Shown here piece after piece: positions 55,636-64,000 of a stretch of 64,000 nucleotides of DNA. Position numbers and translations under genes: made by a program. The notes beneath the pieces were generated by a model. That model searched no databases. It worked only from the letters and a program-made list of their open reading frames with translations, and was not told where the DNA came from. This DNA is from Herbiconiux sp. SALV-R1. Its GTDB lineage: Bacteria > Actinomycetota > Actinomycetes > Actinomycetales > Microbacteriaceae. Numbering within the stretch: the first letter of the stretch is position 1; each line of letters opens with the position of its first letter. The DNA lies in NCBI RefSeq assembly GCF_013113715.1, contig NZ_CP053344.1:744001-808000 (forward strand), given 5' to 3'.

Positions 55636-56550
55636 ATGAGCCAGTACGGGGAGCCCCTGCACACGATCGTCCACATCAGCGACACCCACTTCCTCGCCGG
55701 CGAGAGGCCTCTCTACGGGAAGGTCGACACGGATGCGACGCTGGCTCAGGCGTTCCGGCAGCTGGAGGCGGGTGGCATCCGGCCCGAGGCGATCGTGTTC
55801 ACCGGAGACATCGCCGATCTCGGCGAGGGCGACGCGTACCGTCGGGTGCGGTCGATCGTCGACCCGGCCGCCGAGCGGCTCGGAGCCCGTGTGGTGTGGG
55901 TGATGGGCAACCACGACGACCGGGCACGGCTGCGCACCGAACTCCTTGACGAAGAGGCCTCGACCGAGCCCGTCGACTCCACGATCATGCTGGGCGGACT
56001 GCGGCTCATCGCGCTCGACTCGAGCGTGCCGGGGTTCCATCATGGTGAGCTCTCCGAGAACCAGCTCCGGCGCCTGCGGGAGGAGCTGGCTCAGCCCGCG
56101 CCCGAGGGAACGATCGTGGCCCTTCACCACCCGCCCGTGCCCACCAGCATCCCGCTCATGCCCGTGCTCGAGCTGCAGCGGCAGCACGAACTCGCCGCCG
56201 TGATCGAGGGCAGCGACGTGCGGGCCATCCTCGGTGGGCACCTCCACTACTCCACCACGAGCACCTTCGCCGGGGTGCCGGTCTCGGTGGCGGCGGCCAC
56301 CTGCTACACCATGGACGTCGCCGCTGCGGGCGGCGGCGCCCTCGTCGGGCGCGACGGCGGTCAGTCGTTCAGCATCGTGCACGTCTACGACGACCGCATG
56401 GTGCACTCGATCGTCCCCATCGGCGACTTCCCCATCGTCAACGGCTTCGACCGCGACTTCGTGCAGACCCTCTACACCCTCCCCGAACCCGAGCAACTCG
56501 ACCGCTTCTCCCGCCAAGTCCCCCCGATCTCCGAACCCCGCGCCGACTGA
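55636..56550 (+). CDS. Metallophosphoesterase, CpdA-like
   Basis: This 304-residue calcineurin-type phosphoesterase has HISDTHFLAGERPLYG, FTGDIADLGEG, VWVMGNHDDRARLR, ALHHPPVPTSIPLM and GGHLHYSTTSTFAG, the full two-metal set. It is closest to 3',5'-cyclic-nucleotide phosphodiesterases of the Rv0805/CpdA kind. Whether it cleaves cAMP is inference. ATG 55636 follows gagagg. Confidence 0.9.
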   Translation: MSQYGEPLHTIVHISDTHFLAGERPLYGKVDTDATLAQAFRQLEAGGIRPEAIVFTGDIADLGEGDAYRRVRSIVDPAAERLGARVVWVMGNHDDRARLRTELLDEEASTEPVDSTIMLGGLRLIALDSSVPGFHHGELSENQLRRLREELAQPAPEGTIVALHHPPVPTSIPLMPVLELQRQHELAAVIEGSDVRAILGGHLHYSTTSTFAGVPVSVAAATCYTMDVAAAGGGALVGRDGGQSFSIVHVYDDRMVHSIVPIGDFPIVNGFDRDFVQTLYTLPEPEQLDRFSRQVPPISEPRAD

Positions 56551-57366
56551 CCCGAGCCGCCCTCCTCCGCTGGCGTCAGGTGGGCGGTCGCGCCCTCTCC
56601 CGCGCCCCCGTGCTCTGCCCGCGCCAGGCTCCCAGCGGGTGCTGCGTCCCGTGGGCCGTGGCGCGGGTTCCCACTACCGTGCATCCCGCCCCGCCCCGCG
56701 CCGACCCTGGCGTGGTCGGCCCCTCCCACTGGGCTCGATGTGCGCGGGCAGAGCACGCTTGCGCCCGTCGGGTCGCGTCCGCGTGAGGGTGCGCCTGCTC
56801 GCGAGCGATTGTCCTCGACCCGCCTCGCGCGCGGCATGCTTCTGCCATCATCACGCTGTGCGGCCAGGCACCGACTACAGCCGACGCTCTCAGCTACGCG
56901 CGCGTCCAACGCGCCGTGCGCTGCGCAGCGGACGCGGCGTCGAGCGGGTGGTCGCGCGGGCTCCCGCACCAGCGGGCGTACTGCAGTCATTCCGCTACGC
57001 CGGTAGGCGTCGGCGGCAACTGCCGCACTGGGGCGCGGCGCACCTGTGCGGACGAGTGCCGCACTGCGGGCGCGGCGAGGGCGGCCCGCCCGGGTGGATG
57101 GGTGCGGCGTGAGTGGCGCAGTCGGGTGGATGGGTGCGGTGTTGTGGGCGTGGCGTGGGCGCCGCGGCCGGGCGGACGAGCATGGCGCAGCGGGCGCGCC
57201 ACCGTACGGGCGCCGCAGGCGCTGGAGGCGGAACGGGTGGGGGAGTGGGTGTGGGCGCAGCGCTGGGGAGCGGCGCACCCGAATGGATGGGTGTGGCACT
57301 GCGGGCGCGGCGGCGCGCGGGCGCGGCGGAGCCGGGCGCGGGTGGGGGAGGGGGCATGCTGGTGGG
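56551..57366. other. 816-bp gap without a credible gene
   Basis: All frames through it are low complexity. It holds an inverted-repeat element (56610-56756) and degenerate direct repeats of ggtggatgggtgcgg (57093, 57124) and aatggatgggtgtgg (about 57282), with neighbouring gcgggcgcggcg tracts. It appears to be noncoding repeat-derived DNA between the phosphoesterase gene and xerC. Confidence 0.65.
56610..56756. repeat. 147-bp element with 15-bp perfect terminal inverted repeats
   Basis: gtgctctgcccgcgc (56610-56624) and gcgcgggcagagcac (56742-56756) are exact reverse complements. Pairing continues imperfectly inward (ggctcccagcggg against cccactgggctcg). No clear target-site duplication flanks it. 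It could be a decayed miniature mobile element. Confidence 0.6.
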
Positions 57367-58278
57367 GTGGAGATCGGTGAGGCGCGGGGGGAGTATGAGC
57401 GGCATCTGCGGATCGAGCGGGGGTACTCGGAGCACACGGTGCGGTCGTATGTGTCGGATCTCGTGGATCTCGGCGCGTTCGCCGAGGGGCGTGGGGTGAC
57501 GCGGGTCGGGGGGCTCGATCTCGAGCTGTATCGGGACTGGTTGTGGGCGGCGTCGCAGAAGTCGCTGGCGAAGTCGACGCTGGCGCGGAGGGCTGCGAGC
57601 GCGAAGGGGTTCTCGGCGTGGCTGCGCCGGTCGGGGCTCGTGGAGGTGGACGAGGCGGCGCGGCTGCGGGCACCGAAGCCCGATCGTGCGCTTCCGCGGG
57701 TGCTGTCGAACGACTCGGTCGATGTCGTGATCGAGAGTCTGCGCCTGCGGGCTGCCGAAGGTGACGCCGTGCCCCTACGCGACCTCGCGATCGTCGAGCT
57801 GCTCTACGCCTCTGCCCTCCGGGTGTCGGAGACCGTCGGTATCGACCTCGCCGACGTCGACCTCGATCGTCGAACCGTGCGCGTGCTCGGCAAGGGGCAG
57901 AAGGAGCGGGTCGTGCCCTTCGGTGGCCCCGCCCATCTCGCCGTCACCGACTATCTCGCGCGCGGCCGGCCGGGCCTCGCCGCCCAGCGCCCCACACCTT
58001 CCGCCGCGCTCTTCCTCGGCGCCAGGGGCGGGCGGCTCGGCACCCGCGCGGTCTACGAGCTGGTCGCCCGACTGCTGCACGATGTGCCCGGCAGCGGCCC
58101 GGCCGGTCCGCACGCCTTCCGCCACACCGCGGCCACCCACCTGCTCGATGGCGGGGCCGACCTGCGGGCAGTGCAGGAGATCCTCGGCCACGCCAGCCTC
58201 GGCACGACCCAGATCTACACCCACGTGACGGTCGAACGCCTGCGCAGCACCTACCTGCAGGCCCACCCCCGAGCCTGA
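57367..58278 (+). CDS. xerC: Tyrosine recombinase XerC
   Basis: This 303-residue site-specific recombinase has an N-terminal SAM-like domain (GYSEHTVRSYVSDLVDL) and the catalytic set Arg in ASALRVSETVG, Lys in GKGQKERVVPFGG, His-Arg in PHAFRHTAATHLLDGGAD, His in LGHASLGTTQIYTHV and Tyr in the same stretch. It resolves chromosome dimers at dif with XerD. The start is GTG at 57367. dprA-xerC-rpsB is a common neighbourhood in actinobacteria. Confidence 0.95.
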   Translation: MEIGEARGEYERHLRIERGYSEHTVRSYVSDLVDLGAFAEGRGVTRVGGLDLELYRDWLWAASQKSLAKSTLARRAASAKGFSAWLRRSGLVEVDEAARLRAPKPDRALPRVLSNDSVDVVIESLRLRAAEGDAVPLRDLAIVELLYASALRVSETVGIDLADVDLDRRTVRVLGKGQKERVVPFGGPAHLAVTDYLARGRPGLAAQRPTPSAALFLGARGGRLGTRAVYELVARLLHDVPGSGPAGPHAFRHTAATHLLDGGADLRAVQEILGHASLGTTQIYTHVTVERLRSTYLQAHPRA

Positions 58279-58334
58279 GACACGCCAAAGGCCGCGGCCC
58301 CGCCACGCGCAGGCCACGCCCCGCCACACAACCA

Positions 58335-58832
58335 TCACGGCGGCAACAACACCGCGCGCGGCACCCCTCCGTACAGCAACCGCGGGTTCACGTACTCGCC
58401 ATCGACCCGCACCCCGAGGTGCAGGCACGCCGCGGCGCAGTGCCCGCCCGACGCCACCACACCGATCGGGTCTCCGCGCGCGACCGCATCGCCCACCGCC
58501 ACCGTCGCGGTGACCGGTTCGAGGCTCGACCGGTAACCGTCCGGATGCTCGATCGCGATCACCGGCCGGTCACCCACGACACCGGCGTACGCGACCACAC
58601 CCGCCTCGGGGGCCACGACGAGGCCACCCGGCGAGGCGCGGAGGTCGAGACCACGGTGACCGGCGGAGTACCGCGTCGCCGGCGCGCGGAACTCGGCGAC
58701 CACGGTGGCGGGTTCGACCGGCCACGCCCAGATCGAAGCCCCCGGCGTCACCAGCACGACCGAGACGACGAGAGCCGACCATCCACAGAGGGCCCGCCAG
58801 CCACCGAGACGTCGCATCACACCGTTCCGCAT
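58335..58832 (-). CDS. M23-family (LytM-like) exported protein with altered active site
   Basis: This 165-residue protein has an N-terminal membrane/signal segment (WSALVVSVVLVTPGASIWAW) and an M23 domain with HRGLDLRA (metal His and Asp). The second metal motif, normally HxH, reads CLHLG, so one ligand is a cysteine. This form is known upstream of rpsB in actinobacteria. It may bind peptidoglycan without full hydrolase activity. ATG at 58832 is preferred; another ATG follows 15 bp later. Confidence 0.85.
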   Translation of the reverse strand: MRNGVMRRLGGWRALCGWSALVVSVVLVTPGASIWAWPVEPATVVAEFRAPATRYSAGHRGLDLRASPGGLVVAPEAGVVAYAGVVGDRPVIAIEHPDGYRSSLEPVTATVAVGDAVARGDPIGVVASGGHCAAACLHLGVRVDGEYVNPRLLYGGVPRAVLLPP

Positions 58833-58970
58833 GCGACGACTCTCACCACGAAAGATCCGCCGCACACCCCTCAACGACACAGATGTGGAGGAACCGTGCC
58901 AATATCGGAGTTGTGGGGGAGTGGCAGTCGCATCGGATGCGCTCCTCGACCTGGTACGAAGGAGTCCGCC

Positions 58971-60527
58971 ATGACGTCGAATGACCCTGCCCGGGACAGG
59001 AACACCACCGGAACGACGGGAGCGGGCTCAGCCCCGCGCACCGCCGACAACCGCACCCCCGACGACCCCGCCGCCTCGAAGAAGCTCCGACGCAAGGTCA
59101 TCGCCCTCTCCATCGCCGCCGCCCTCGGCGGCTTCCTCTTCGGTTTCGACTCCTCCGTCATCAACGGCGCCGTCAAGGCGATCGAGGAGGACTTCGACCT
59201 CGGCAGCCTGCCGCTGCTCAGCGGCTTCACCGTCGCATCCGCTCTTCTCGGTTGCGCCGTCGGCGCCTACGTGGCCGGCCGTATCGCCGACCGCATCGGC
59301 CGCATCCCGGTGATGCTCATCGGCGCCGCCCTGTTCCTCGTCTCGTCGATCGGCTCCGGTCTCGCCTTCGCCGTCTGGGACCTCATCGCCTGGCGCGTCA
59401 TCGGCGGCCTCGGCATCGGCATCGCGAGCGTCATCGCCCCCGCCTACATCGCCGAGATCGCCCCGAAGGCCGTGCGCGGCGCGCTCGCCAGCCTGCAGCA
59501 GCTCGCCATCACCCTCGGCATCTTCGCGGCGCTGCTCTCCGACACCCTGCTGCAGGGCGCCGCCGGCGGCGCCAACGAGCCGCTCTGGTTCGGCGCGGAT
59601 GCGTGGCGCTGGATGTTCATCGCCTGCGCCGTTCCCGCCATCGTCTACGGCCTGCTCGCCTGGCGCCTCCCCGAATCGCCCCGCTTCCTCGCAGGCAAGG
59701 AGCGGCGCGACGACGCCCGCGACGTGCTCGCCAGCGTGATGCCGCAGAGCGAGGTCGACTCGGCCCTCGAGGAGATCGAGCGCGGACTCAAGGAAGACCG
59801 CGAGAACGACCGCACCGCGAGCCTTCGCGGCAAGATGCTCGGCCTCCTCCCGGTGGTCTGGGTCGGCATCCTGCTGTCGATGTTCCAACAGCTGGTGGGC
59901 ATCAACGTCATCTTCTACTACTCGCAGAGCCTCTGGGCCTCGGTCGGCTTCGACACCACCAACCAGAGCACGAGCTTCATCATCTCGGTCATCACGAGTG
60001 TCATCAACGTGGCGGTGACCTTCGTCGCGATCTTCTTCGTCGACAAGATCGGCCGTCGACCGCTGCTGCTCACCGGTTCCGCGGGCATGGTCGTCTCGCT
60101 CGGCCTCATGGCGCTGTCGTTCTCGCAGGCCGTGGTGACCGACGGCGGCACCCCGCAGCTGCCCGGCGCCTGGGGCCCGCTCGCCCTGGTGGGTGCGAAC
60201 CTCTTCGTCATCTTCTTCGGCGCCACCTGGGGCCCCATCGTCTGGGTGCTGCTCGGCGAGATCTTCCCCAACCGCATCCGTGGCAAGGCGCTCGGTGTCG
60301 CCGCGGCAGCGCAGTGGCTCACGAACTTCGCCATCACCGAGACCTTCCCGGCGCTGTCGGGCTTCTCGCTCGCCTTCACCTACGGTCTGTACACCTTCTT
60401 CGCGCTGGTGTCGTTCTTCTTCGTGTTCTTCGCGGTGCCGGAGACCAAGGGCCGTTCGCTCGAGAGCATGGACAGCCTCAAGGTCGTGCGCAAGAACAGC
60501 AGGCAGGCCGTCGACGCCCCGAGCTAG
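58971..60527 (+). CDS. MFS sugar porter (sugar:H+ symporter family)
   Basis: This 518-residue transporter has twelve helices and the sugar-porter marks GGFLFGFDSSVINGAV, GRIADRIGRIPVM, RVIGGLGIGIASVIAPAYIAEIAPK, LPESPRFL, FQQLVGINVIFYYSQSLW and a terminal PETKGRS. The likely substrate is a pentose or hexose; with the arabinose operon in the same window L-arabinose is one candidate (inference). ATG 58971 follows aaggag. It lies between the M23 gene and rpsB, where actinobacteria normally have none. Confidence 0.92.
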   Translation: MTSNDPARDRNTTGTTGAGSAPRTADNRTPDDPAASKKLRRKVIALSIAAALGGFLFGFDSSVINGAVKAIEEDFDLGSLPLLSGFTVASALLGCAVGAYVAGRIADRIGRIPVMLIGAALFLVSSIGSGLAFAVWDLIAWRVIGGLGIGIASVIAPAYIAEIAPKAVRGALASLQQLAITLGIFAALLSDTLLQGAAGGANEPLWFGADAWRWMFIACAVPAIVYGLLAWRLPESPRFLAGKERRDDARDVLASVMPQSEVDSALEEIERGLKEDRENDRTASLRGKMLGLLPVVWVGILLSMFQQLVGINVIFYYSQSLWASVGFDTTNQSTSFIISVITSVINVAVTFVAIFFVDKIGRRPLLLTGSAGMVVSLGLMALSFSQAVVTDGGTPQLPGAWGPLALVGANLFVIFFGATWGPIVWVLLGEIFPNRIRGKALGVAAAAQWLTNFAITETFPALSGFSLAFTYGLYTFFALVSFFFVFFAVPETKGRSLESMDSLKVVRKNSRQAVDAPS

Positions 60528-60575
60528 GCGCCGCCCCGGGCGCCCGCGCCAGGTGCCGCCCCGGGCGCCCGCGCC
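60526..60575 (+). repeat. 25-bp tandem repeat overlapping the sugar porter stop
   Basis: Two units (60526-60550, 60551-60575) differ at one base and each carries a GC palindrome (gccccgggc). The first unit begins inside the TAG stop codon. The pair could act as a terminator for the transporter gene. Confidence 0.75.
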
Positions 60576-60593
60576 AGGCAGAGCACCCGGGTG

Positions 60594-60771
60594 ATATAGT
60601 TCTCGGAGCACCCCGCTCGTCGGGGTGACTTCGCGTGCCCACCAGGCAGCAGCATCCGTTCGGTCCCCTTCCCCTCGCGCGAGCGAATCGAGAACGGGCC
60701 GGATGCGCGCCGGGCACCAGGATCCGCGGCCACCGTCGCGGAAGACAACCGAGAACAGAAGGAGTACGGCC
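60594..60771 (+). promoter_or_regulatory. rpsB promoter region and structured leader
   Basis: A tatagt -10-like box lies near 60594-60600. Downstream, caccccg/cggggtg forms a small hairpin, and a nested arm pairs gtgccc (60635-60640) with gggcac (60712-60717), gcatcc with ggatgc, and gttc with gaac inside it. Ribosomal protein S2 often represses its own operon through such leaders; that role here is inference. Confidence 0.45.
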
Positions 60772-61794
60772 ATGGCCGTCGTCACCATTCGCCAGCTGCT
60801 CGACAGCGGCGTCCACTTCGGACACCAGACCCGTCGCTGGAACCCCAAGATGAAGCGATTCATCTTCACCGAGCGCTCCGGCATCTACATCATCGACCTT
60901 CAGCAGTCGCTGGGCTACATCGACAAGGCCTACGACTTCGTGAAGGAGACCGTCGCGCACGGCGGAACCATCCTCTTCGTCGGCACCAAGAAGCAGGCGC
61001 AGGAGTCGATCGCCGAGCAGGCGACCCGCGTGGGCCAGCCCTACGTCAACCAGCGCTGGCTGGGTGGCCTCCTCACCAACTTCCAGACCGTGTCGAAGCG
61101 CCTCGCGCGCATGAAGGAGCTCGAGGAGCTCGACTTCGAAGACACCTCGAAGAGCGGCTTCACCAAGAAGGAGCTCCTCATCAAGAAGCGCGAGCTCGAC
61201 AAGCTGCACAAGTCGCTCGGCGGTATCCGCAACCTGTCGAAGACCCCGTCGGCGCTCTGGGTGGTCGACACCAAGAAGGAGCACCTCGCCATCGACGAGG
61301 CCAAGAAGCTCGGCATCCCGGTCATCGGCATCCTCGACACCAACTGCGACCCCGACGAGGTGCAGTACCCGATCCCGGGTAACGACGACGCCATCCGCTC
61401 GGTCGCGCTGCTCACCCGCATCGTCGCCGACGCCGCGGCCGAGGGCCTCATCCAGCGCCACCAGAAGCCCGAAGAGGGCGAGCAGGCGGAGCCCCTGGCC
61501 GAGTGGGAGCGCGAGCTCCTCCAGGCCTCGGAGAACCCGCAGTCGGAGGCCGAGAAGATCGAGGCCGTCGACGGTCTCGTCACCGGCACCGAGAACGCTG
61601 AGGCCGTGGCCGAGGTCGTCGCCGCCGAGGTTCCCACCGAGGAGAACGACGCCGACGCCGCCGCGCAGGCCGACCTCGCCGCCGTCACCGACGAGTCGCT
61701 CGTCGTGGAGCACCACGTGGTCTCCGACGCCGAGGCCGAGGCGAAGATCGAGGCCGAGGCGACCGACGCCGAGAAGGCTCCCGCCGCCGAGTAG
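60772..61794 (+). CDS. rpsB: 30S ribosomal protein uS2, with long acidic tail
   Basis: This protein begins with the S2 hallmark [20 protein letters not shown], then [25 protein letters not shown] and [29 protein letters not shown]. It totals 340 residues, about 70-90 more than usual, the extra being a Glu/Ala-rich tail. A good aaggag precedes ATG 60772. It heads the conserved rpsB-tsf-pyrH-frr run. Confidence 0.97.
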   Translation: MAVVTIRQLLDSGVHFGHQTRRWNPKMKRFIFTERSGIYIIDLQQSLGYIDKAYDFVKETVAHGGTILFVGTKKQAQESIAEQATRVGQPYVNQRWLGGLLTNFQTVSKRLARMKELEELDFEDTSKSGFTKKELLIKKRELDKLHKSLGGIRNLSKTPSALWVVDTKKEHLAIDEAKKLGIPVIGILDTNCDPDEVQYPIPGNDDAIRSVALLTRIVADAAAEGLIQRHQKPEEGEQAEPLAEWERELLQASENPQSEAEKIEAVDGLVTGTENAEAVAEVVAAEVPTEENDADAAAQADLAAVTDESLVVEHHVVSDAEAEAKIEAEATDAEKAPAAE

Positions 61795-61863
61795 TCGCCC
61801 GCCGTTCATCCTCGAACGGCACGATGACATCGACCACAACCTTTTCAAGGAGTACGAAGAAAC

Positions 61864-62691
61864 ATGGCAAACATCAGCCTGGCCGACGTGAAGGCGCTGC
61901 GCGAGCAGCTCGGCACTGGCATGGTCGACACCAAGAACGCCCTGGTCGAGGCCGACGGCGACATGGAGAAGGCCGTCGAGATCCTGCGCCTGAAGGGCGC
62001 CAAGGGCAACGCGAAGCGTGCCGACCGCTCCACCAGCGAGGGCCTCGTCGCCGCGAAGCAGGGCGACGGCGCTGCGACGCTCCTCGAGCTCGCCTGCGAG
62101 ACCGACTTCGTGGCGAAGGGCGACAAGTTCATCGCCCTCGCCGACGCCGTTCTCGAGGCCGTCTTCGCCGCCGGTTCGACCACCGTCGAGGAGGCCCTGG
62201 CCGCCTCCGCCGGTGACAAGACCGTCGCCGACCTCATCAACGACGAGGCCGCCATCCTCGGCGAGAAGATCGAGCTGCGCCGCATCGCGCGTCTCACCGG
62301 CGACTCGTTCGAGATCTACCTGCACAAGACGAGCAAAGACCTGCCCCCGCAGGTCGGCGTGGTCGTGGCCTACACCGGCGCCGACGCCGACACCGCCCGC
62401 TCCATCGCGCAGCACATCTCGTTCGCCGACCCGCAGTACCTCTCCCGCGACGACGTGCCCGCCGAGGCCGTCGAGAAGGAGCGTGCGATCGTCACCGAGA
62501 TCTCGAAGAACGAGGGCAAGCCCGAGGCGGCTCTGCCCAAGATCGTCGAGGGTCGCGTCACCGCCTACTTCAAGCAGGTCGCCCTGCTCGAGCAGGACTA
62601 CGCGAAGGACAACAAGCTCTCGGTGTCGAAGGTGCTCGCGGATGCGGGCATCCAGGTCACCGGCTTCGCCCGATTCAAGGTCGGCGCGTAA
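61864..62691 (+). CDS. tsf: Elongation factor Ts
   Basis: This 275-residue protein has the UBA-like N-terminus with KALREQLGTGMVDTKNALVE, the TDFVAKGDKF core motif and a two-subdomain body ending FKVGA. It recycles EF-Tu-GDP. ATG 61864 is preceded by aaggag. An intrinsic terminator follows the stop, so pyrH is at least partly separately transcribed. Confidence 0.97.
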   Translation: MANISLADVKALREQLGTGMVDTKNALVEADGDMEKAVEILRLKGAKGNAKRADRSTSEGLVAAKQGDGAATLLELACETDFVAKGDKFIALADAVLEAVFAAGSTTVEEALAASAGDKTVADLINDEAAILGEKIELRRIARLTGDSFEIYLHKTSKDLPPQVGVVVAYTGADADTARSIAQHISFADPQYLSRDDVPAEAVEKERAIVTEISKNEGKPEAALPKIVEGRVTAYFKQVALLEQDYAKDNKLSVSKVLADAGIQVTGFARFKVGA

Positions 62692-62706
62692 CGCACAATC
62701 ACGAGG

Positions 62707-62742
62707 ACGGGCTCGGGTCGAACGACCCGGGCCCGTTTTCTC
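62707..62742 (+). terminator. Intrinsic terminator after tsf
   Basis: acgggctcgggtc (62707-62719) and gacccgggcccgt (62724-62736) form a 13-bp stem with one wobble pair and loop gaac, followed by ttttctct. It is the most canonical terminator in the window. Confidence 0.88.
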
Positions 62743-62782
62743 TGTAGCCTGAACACGGACACGACGAAGGGACGCACGACGG

Positions 62783-63505
62783 ATGTCAGAGCCGGACGGC
62801 AAGCGCAGGGTACTCCTCAAACTCTCCGGTGAGGCCTTCGGGGGTGGAGCGCTCGGTGTGAACCCCGACGTGGTCTCCGGCCTCGCGAAGGAGATCGCCG
62901 AGGCGGCGAAGGAGGTCGAGGTCGCGATCGTCGTCGGCGGCGGCAACTTCTTCCGTGGCGCCGAGCTCTCGCAGCGCGGCATGGACCGAGGACGCGCCGA
63001 CTACATGGGCATGCTCGGCACCGTCATGAACGCCCTCGCCCTGCAGGACTTCCTCGAGCAGGCGGGCGCCGACACGCGCGTGCAGTCCGCCATCTCGATG
63101 ACCCAGGTCGCCGAGCCCTACATCCCGCTGCGGGCCATCAGGCACCTCGAGAAGGGGCGCGTCGTCATCTTCGGTGCGGGTGCCGGCCTGCCGTACTTCT
63201 CCACCGACACGGTCTCGGCGCAGCGTGCGCTCGAGATCCACGCCGACGAGGTGCTGGTCGCGAAGAACGGCGTCGACGGGGTCTACTCCGACGACCCGCG
63301 CACGAACCCCGACGCGATCAAGCTCGACACGCTCACCTACAACGACGCCCTCCTCCAGGGGCTCAAGGTCGTCGACTCGACGGCGTTCAGCCTCTGCATG
63401 GACAACGGGATGCCCATGCACGTGTTCGGCATGGAGCCGGCCGGCAACGTGGCCAAGGCGATCCGGGGCGAGCGCATCGGCACCCTCGTCGCCACGAGCC
63501 ACTGA
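62783..63505 (+). CDS. pyrH: UMP kinase
   Basis: This 240-residue amino-acid-kinase-fold enzyme shows [40 protein letters not shown] and [22 protein letters not shown]. It makes UDP from UMP and is essential for pyrimidine nucleotides. ATG at 62783. The usual rpsB-tsf-pyrH-frr order is intact. Confidence 0.97.
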   Translation: MSEPDGKRRVLLKLSGEAFGGGALGVNPDVVSGLAKEIAEAAKEVEVAIVVGGGNFFRGAELSQRGMDRGRADYMGMLGTVMNALALQDFLEQAGADTRVQSAISMTQVAEPYIPLRAIRHLEKGRVVIFGAGAGLPYFSTDTVSAQRALEIHADEVLVAKNGVDGVYSDDPRTNPDAIKLDTLTYNDALLQGLKVVDSTAFSLCMDNGMPMHVFGMEPAGNVAKAIRGERIGTLVATSH

Positions 63506-63582
63506 GCCACGAGCACTGAGCCGATGAGCCCCCAGGGCCACTGACTACACTTGACAGCACTGATCCACCGAAGGAGCTCCCC

Positions 63583-64000
63583 GTGATCGCGGATGTACTG
63601 GCAGACGCCACCGAACGCATGAACAAGGCCGTCGAGGTCACCAAAGACGACTTCTCGAACGTGCGCACCGGCAGGGCGAACCCGGCCCTGTTCCAGAAGA
63701 TCCTGGTGTCGTACTACGGCACCCCCACCCCGCTGGCCCAGCTCGCCTCGCTGCAGAACCCCGAGGCGCGCTCGCTCATCGTCACCCCTTACGACAAGGC
63801 GGCACTGCGCGACATCGAGCAGGCCATCCGCGACATGCCGAACCTCGGTGCCAACCCCACGAACGACGGCACCATCATCCGTGTCACCCTGCCCGAGCTC
63901 ACCGAGGAGCGCCGCAAGGAGTACGTGAAGATCGTGCGCACCAAGGCCGAAGACGGCAAGGTGTCGGTGCGCAACATCCGTCGCAAGGCCAAGGACGACC
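63583..64000 (+). CDS. frr: Ribosome recycling factor (3' end outside window)
   Basis: This is the first 139 codons of a protein usually about 185 long. Seen: [45 protein letters not shown] and [32 protein letters not shown] at 63583 follows aaggag. It dissociates ribosomes after termination, with EF-G. It is cut by the right edge. Confidence 0.97.
   Translation, partial: MIADVLADATERMNKAVEVTKDDFSNVRTGRANPALFQKILVSYYGTPTPLAQLASLQNPEARSLIVTPYDKAALRDIEQAIRDMPNLGANPTNDGTIIRVTLPELTEERRKEYVKIVRTKAEDGKVSVRNIRRKAKDD

Noticed and set aside
56551-57366. Hidden gene such as a WhiG-type sigma factor, often found between dprA and rpsB in other actinobacteria
   Set aside because: No frame gives a sigma-like or otherwise structured protein; the compositions are typical of shadows in repeat DNA.

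Overview
The window is a gene-dense, very GC-rich (about 70 percent, estimated by eye) bacterial chromosome segment with many GTG/TTG starts and 4-bp start/stop overlaps. Several things point to an actinobacterium: the order rpsP-khpA-rimM-trmD, rplS-lepB-rnhB-DUF2469-yraN-comM-dprA, a mycoredoxin, two LLM-class (one F420-type) oxidoreductases, a SARP/AfsR regulator and a protein O-mannosyltransferase. The style of the genes suggests Microbacteriaceae, which is an inference. No 16S gene is present to confirm it. The window looks chromosomal; I see no phage, plasmid, IS transposase or CRISPR array.

Layout. 0-15 kb: hrpA (cut by the left edge), a Tat-exported protein, DUF1684 plus a YyaL-type thioredoxin-domain protein, a DrrAB-type ABC exporter, a large SARP regulator, a guanidine-III riboswitch controlling an SMR guanidinium exporter, a 62-bp tandem repeat array, and the overlapping pmt-yeiH pair. 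15-32 kb: housekeeping genes rsmI, metG-tatD-rsmA (overlapping), ispE, apt, an ABC-F ATPase, tRNA-Gln, glmU-prs-mrx-ftsY. Accessory genes rich in repeats interrupt this block at 20.2-23.2 kb. 32-42 kb: an accessory block containing marR-MFS-LLM, a LacI regulator and the araB-araD-araA L-arabinose operon with a palindromic operator. It separates ftsY from ffh. 42-56 kb: ffh, ribosome and export genes (rpsP to lepB), RNase HII, ComM and DprA. 56-64 kb: an 0.8-kb stretch without genes, xerC, an M23 protein, a sugar porter, then rpsB-tsf-pyrH-frr (frr cut by the right edge).

How the genes work together. The core is translation and its quality control (metG, rsmA, rsmI, rimM, trmD, rpsP, rplS, rpsB, tsf, frr, map), co-translational export (ffh, ftsY, lepB) and precursor supply (glmU, prs, ispE, apt, pyrH). 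The accessory genes give guanidinium export, arabinose catabolism and drug efflux under SARP, MarR and LacI regulators.

Most striking signals: the guanidine-III riboswitch; a dispersed 67-bp hairpin repeat found twice in opposite orientation just after stop codons; in-frame and intergenic minisatellites concentrated in the accessory genes; a strong excess of the heptamer GCATCCG/CGGATGC; a 147-bp element with 15-bp terminal inverted repeats; and structured leaders ahead of rplS and rpsB.
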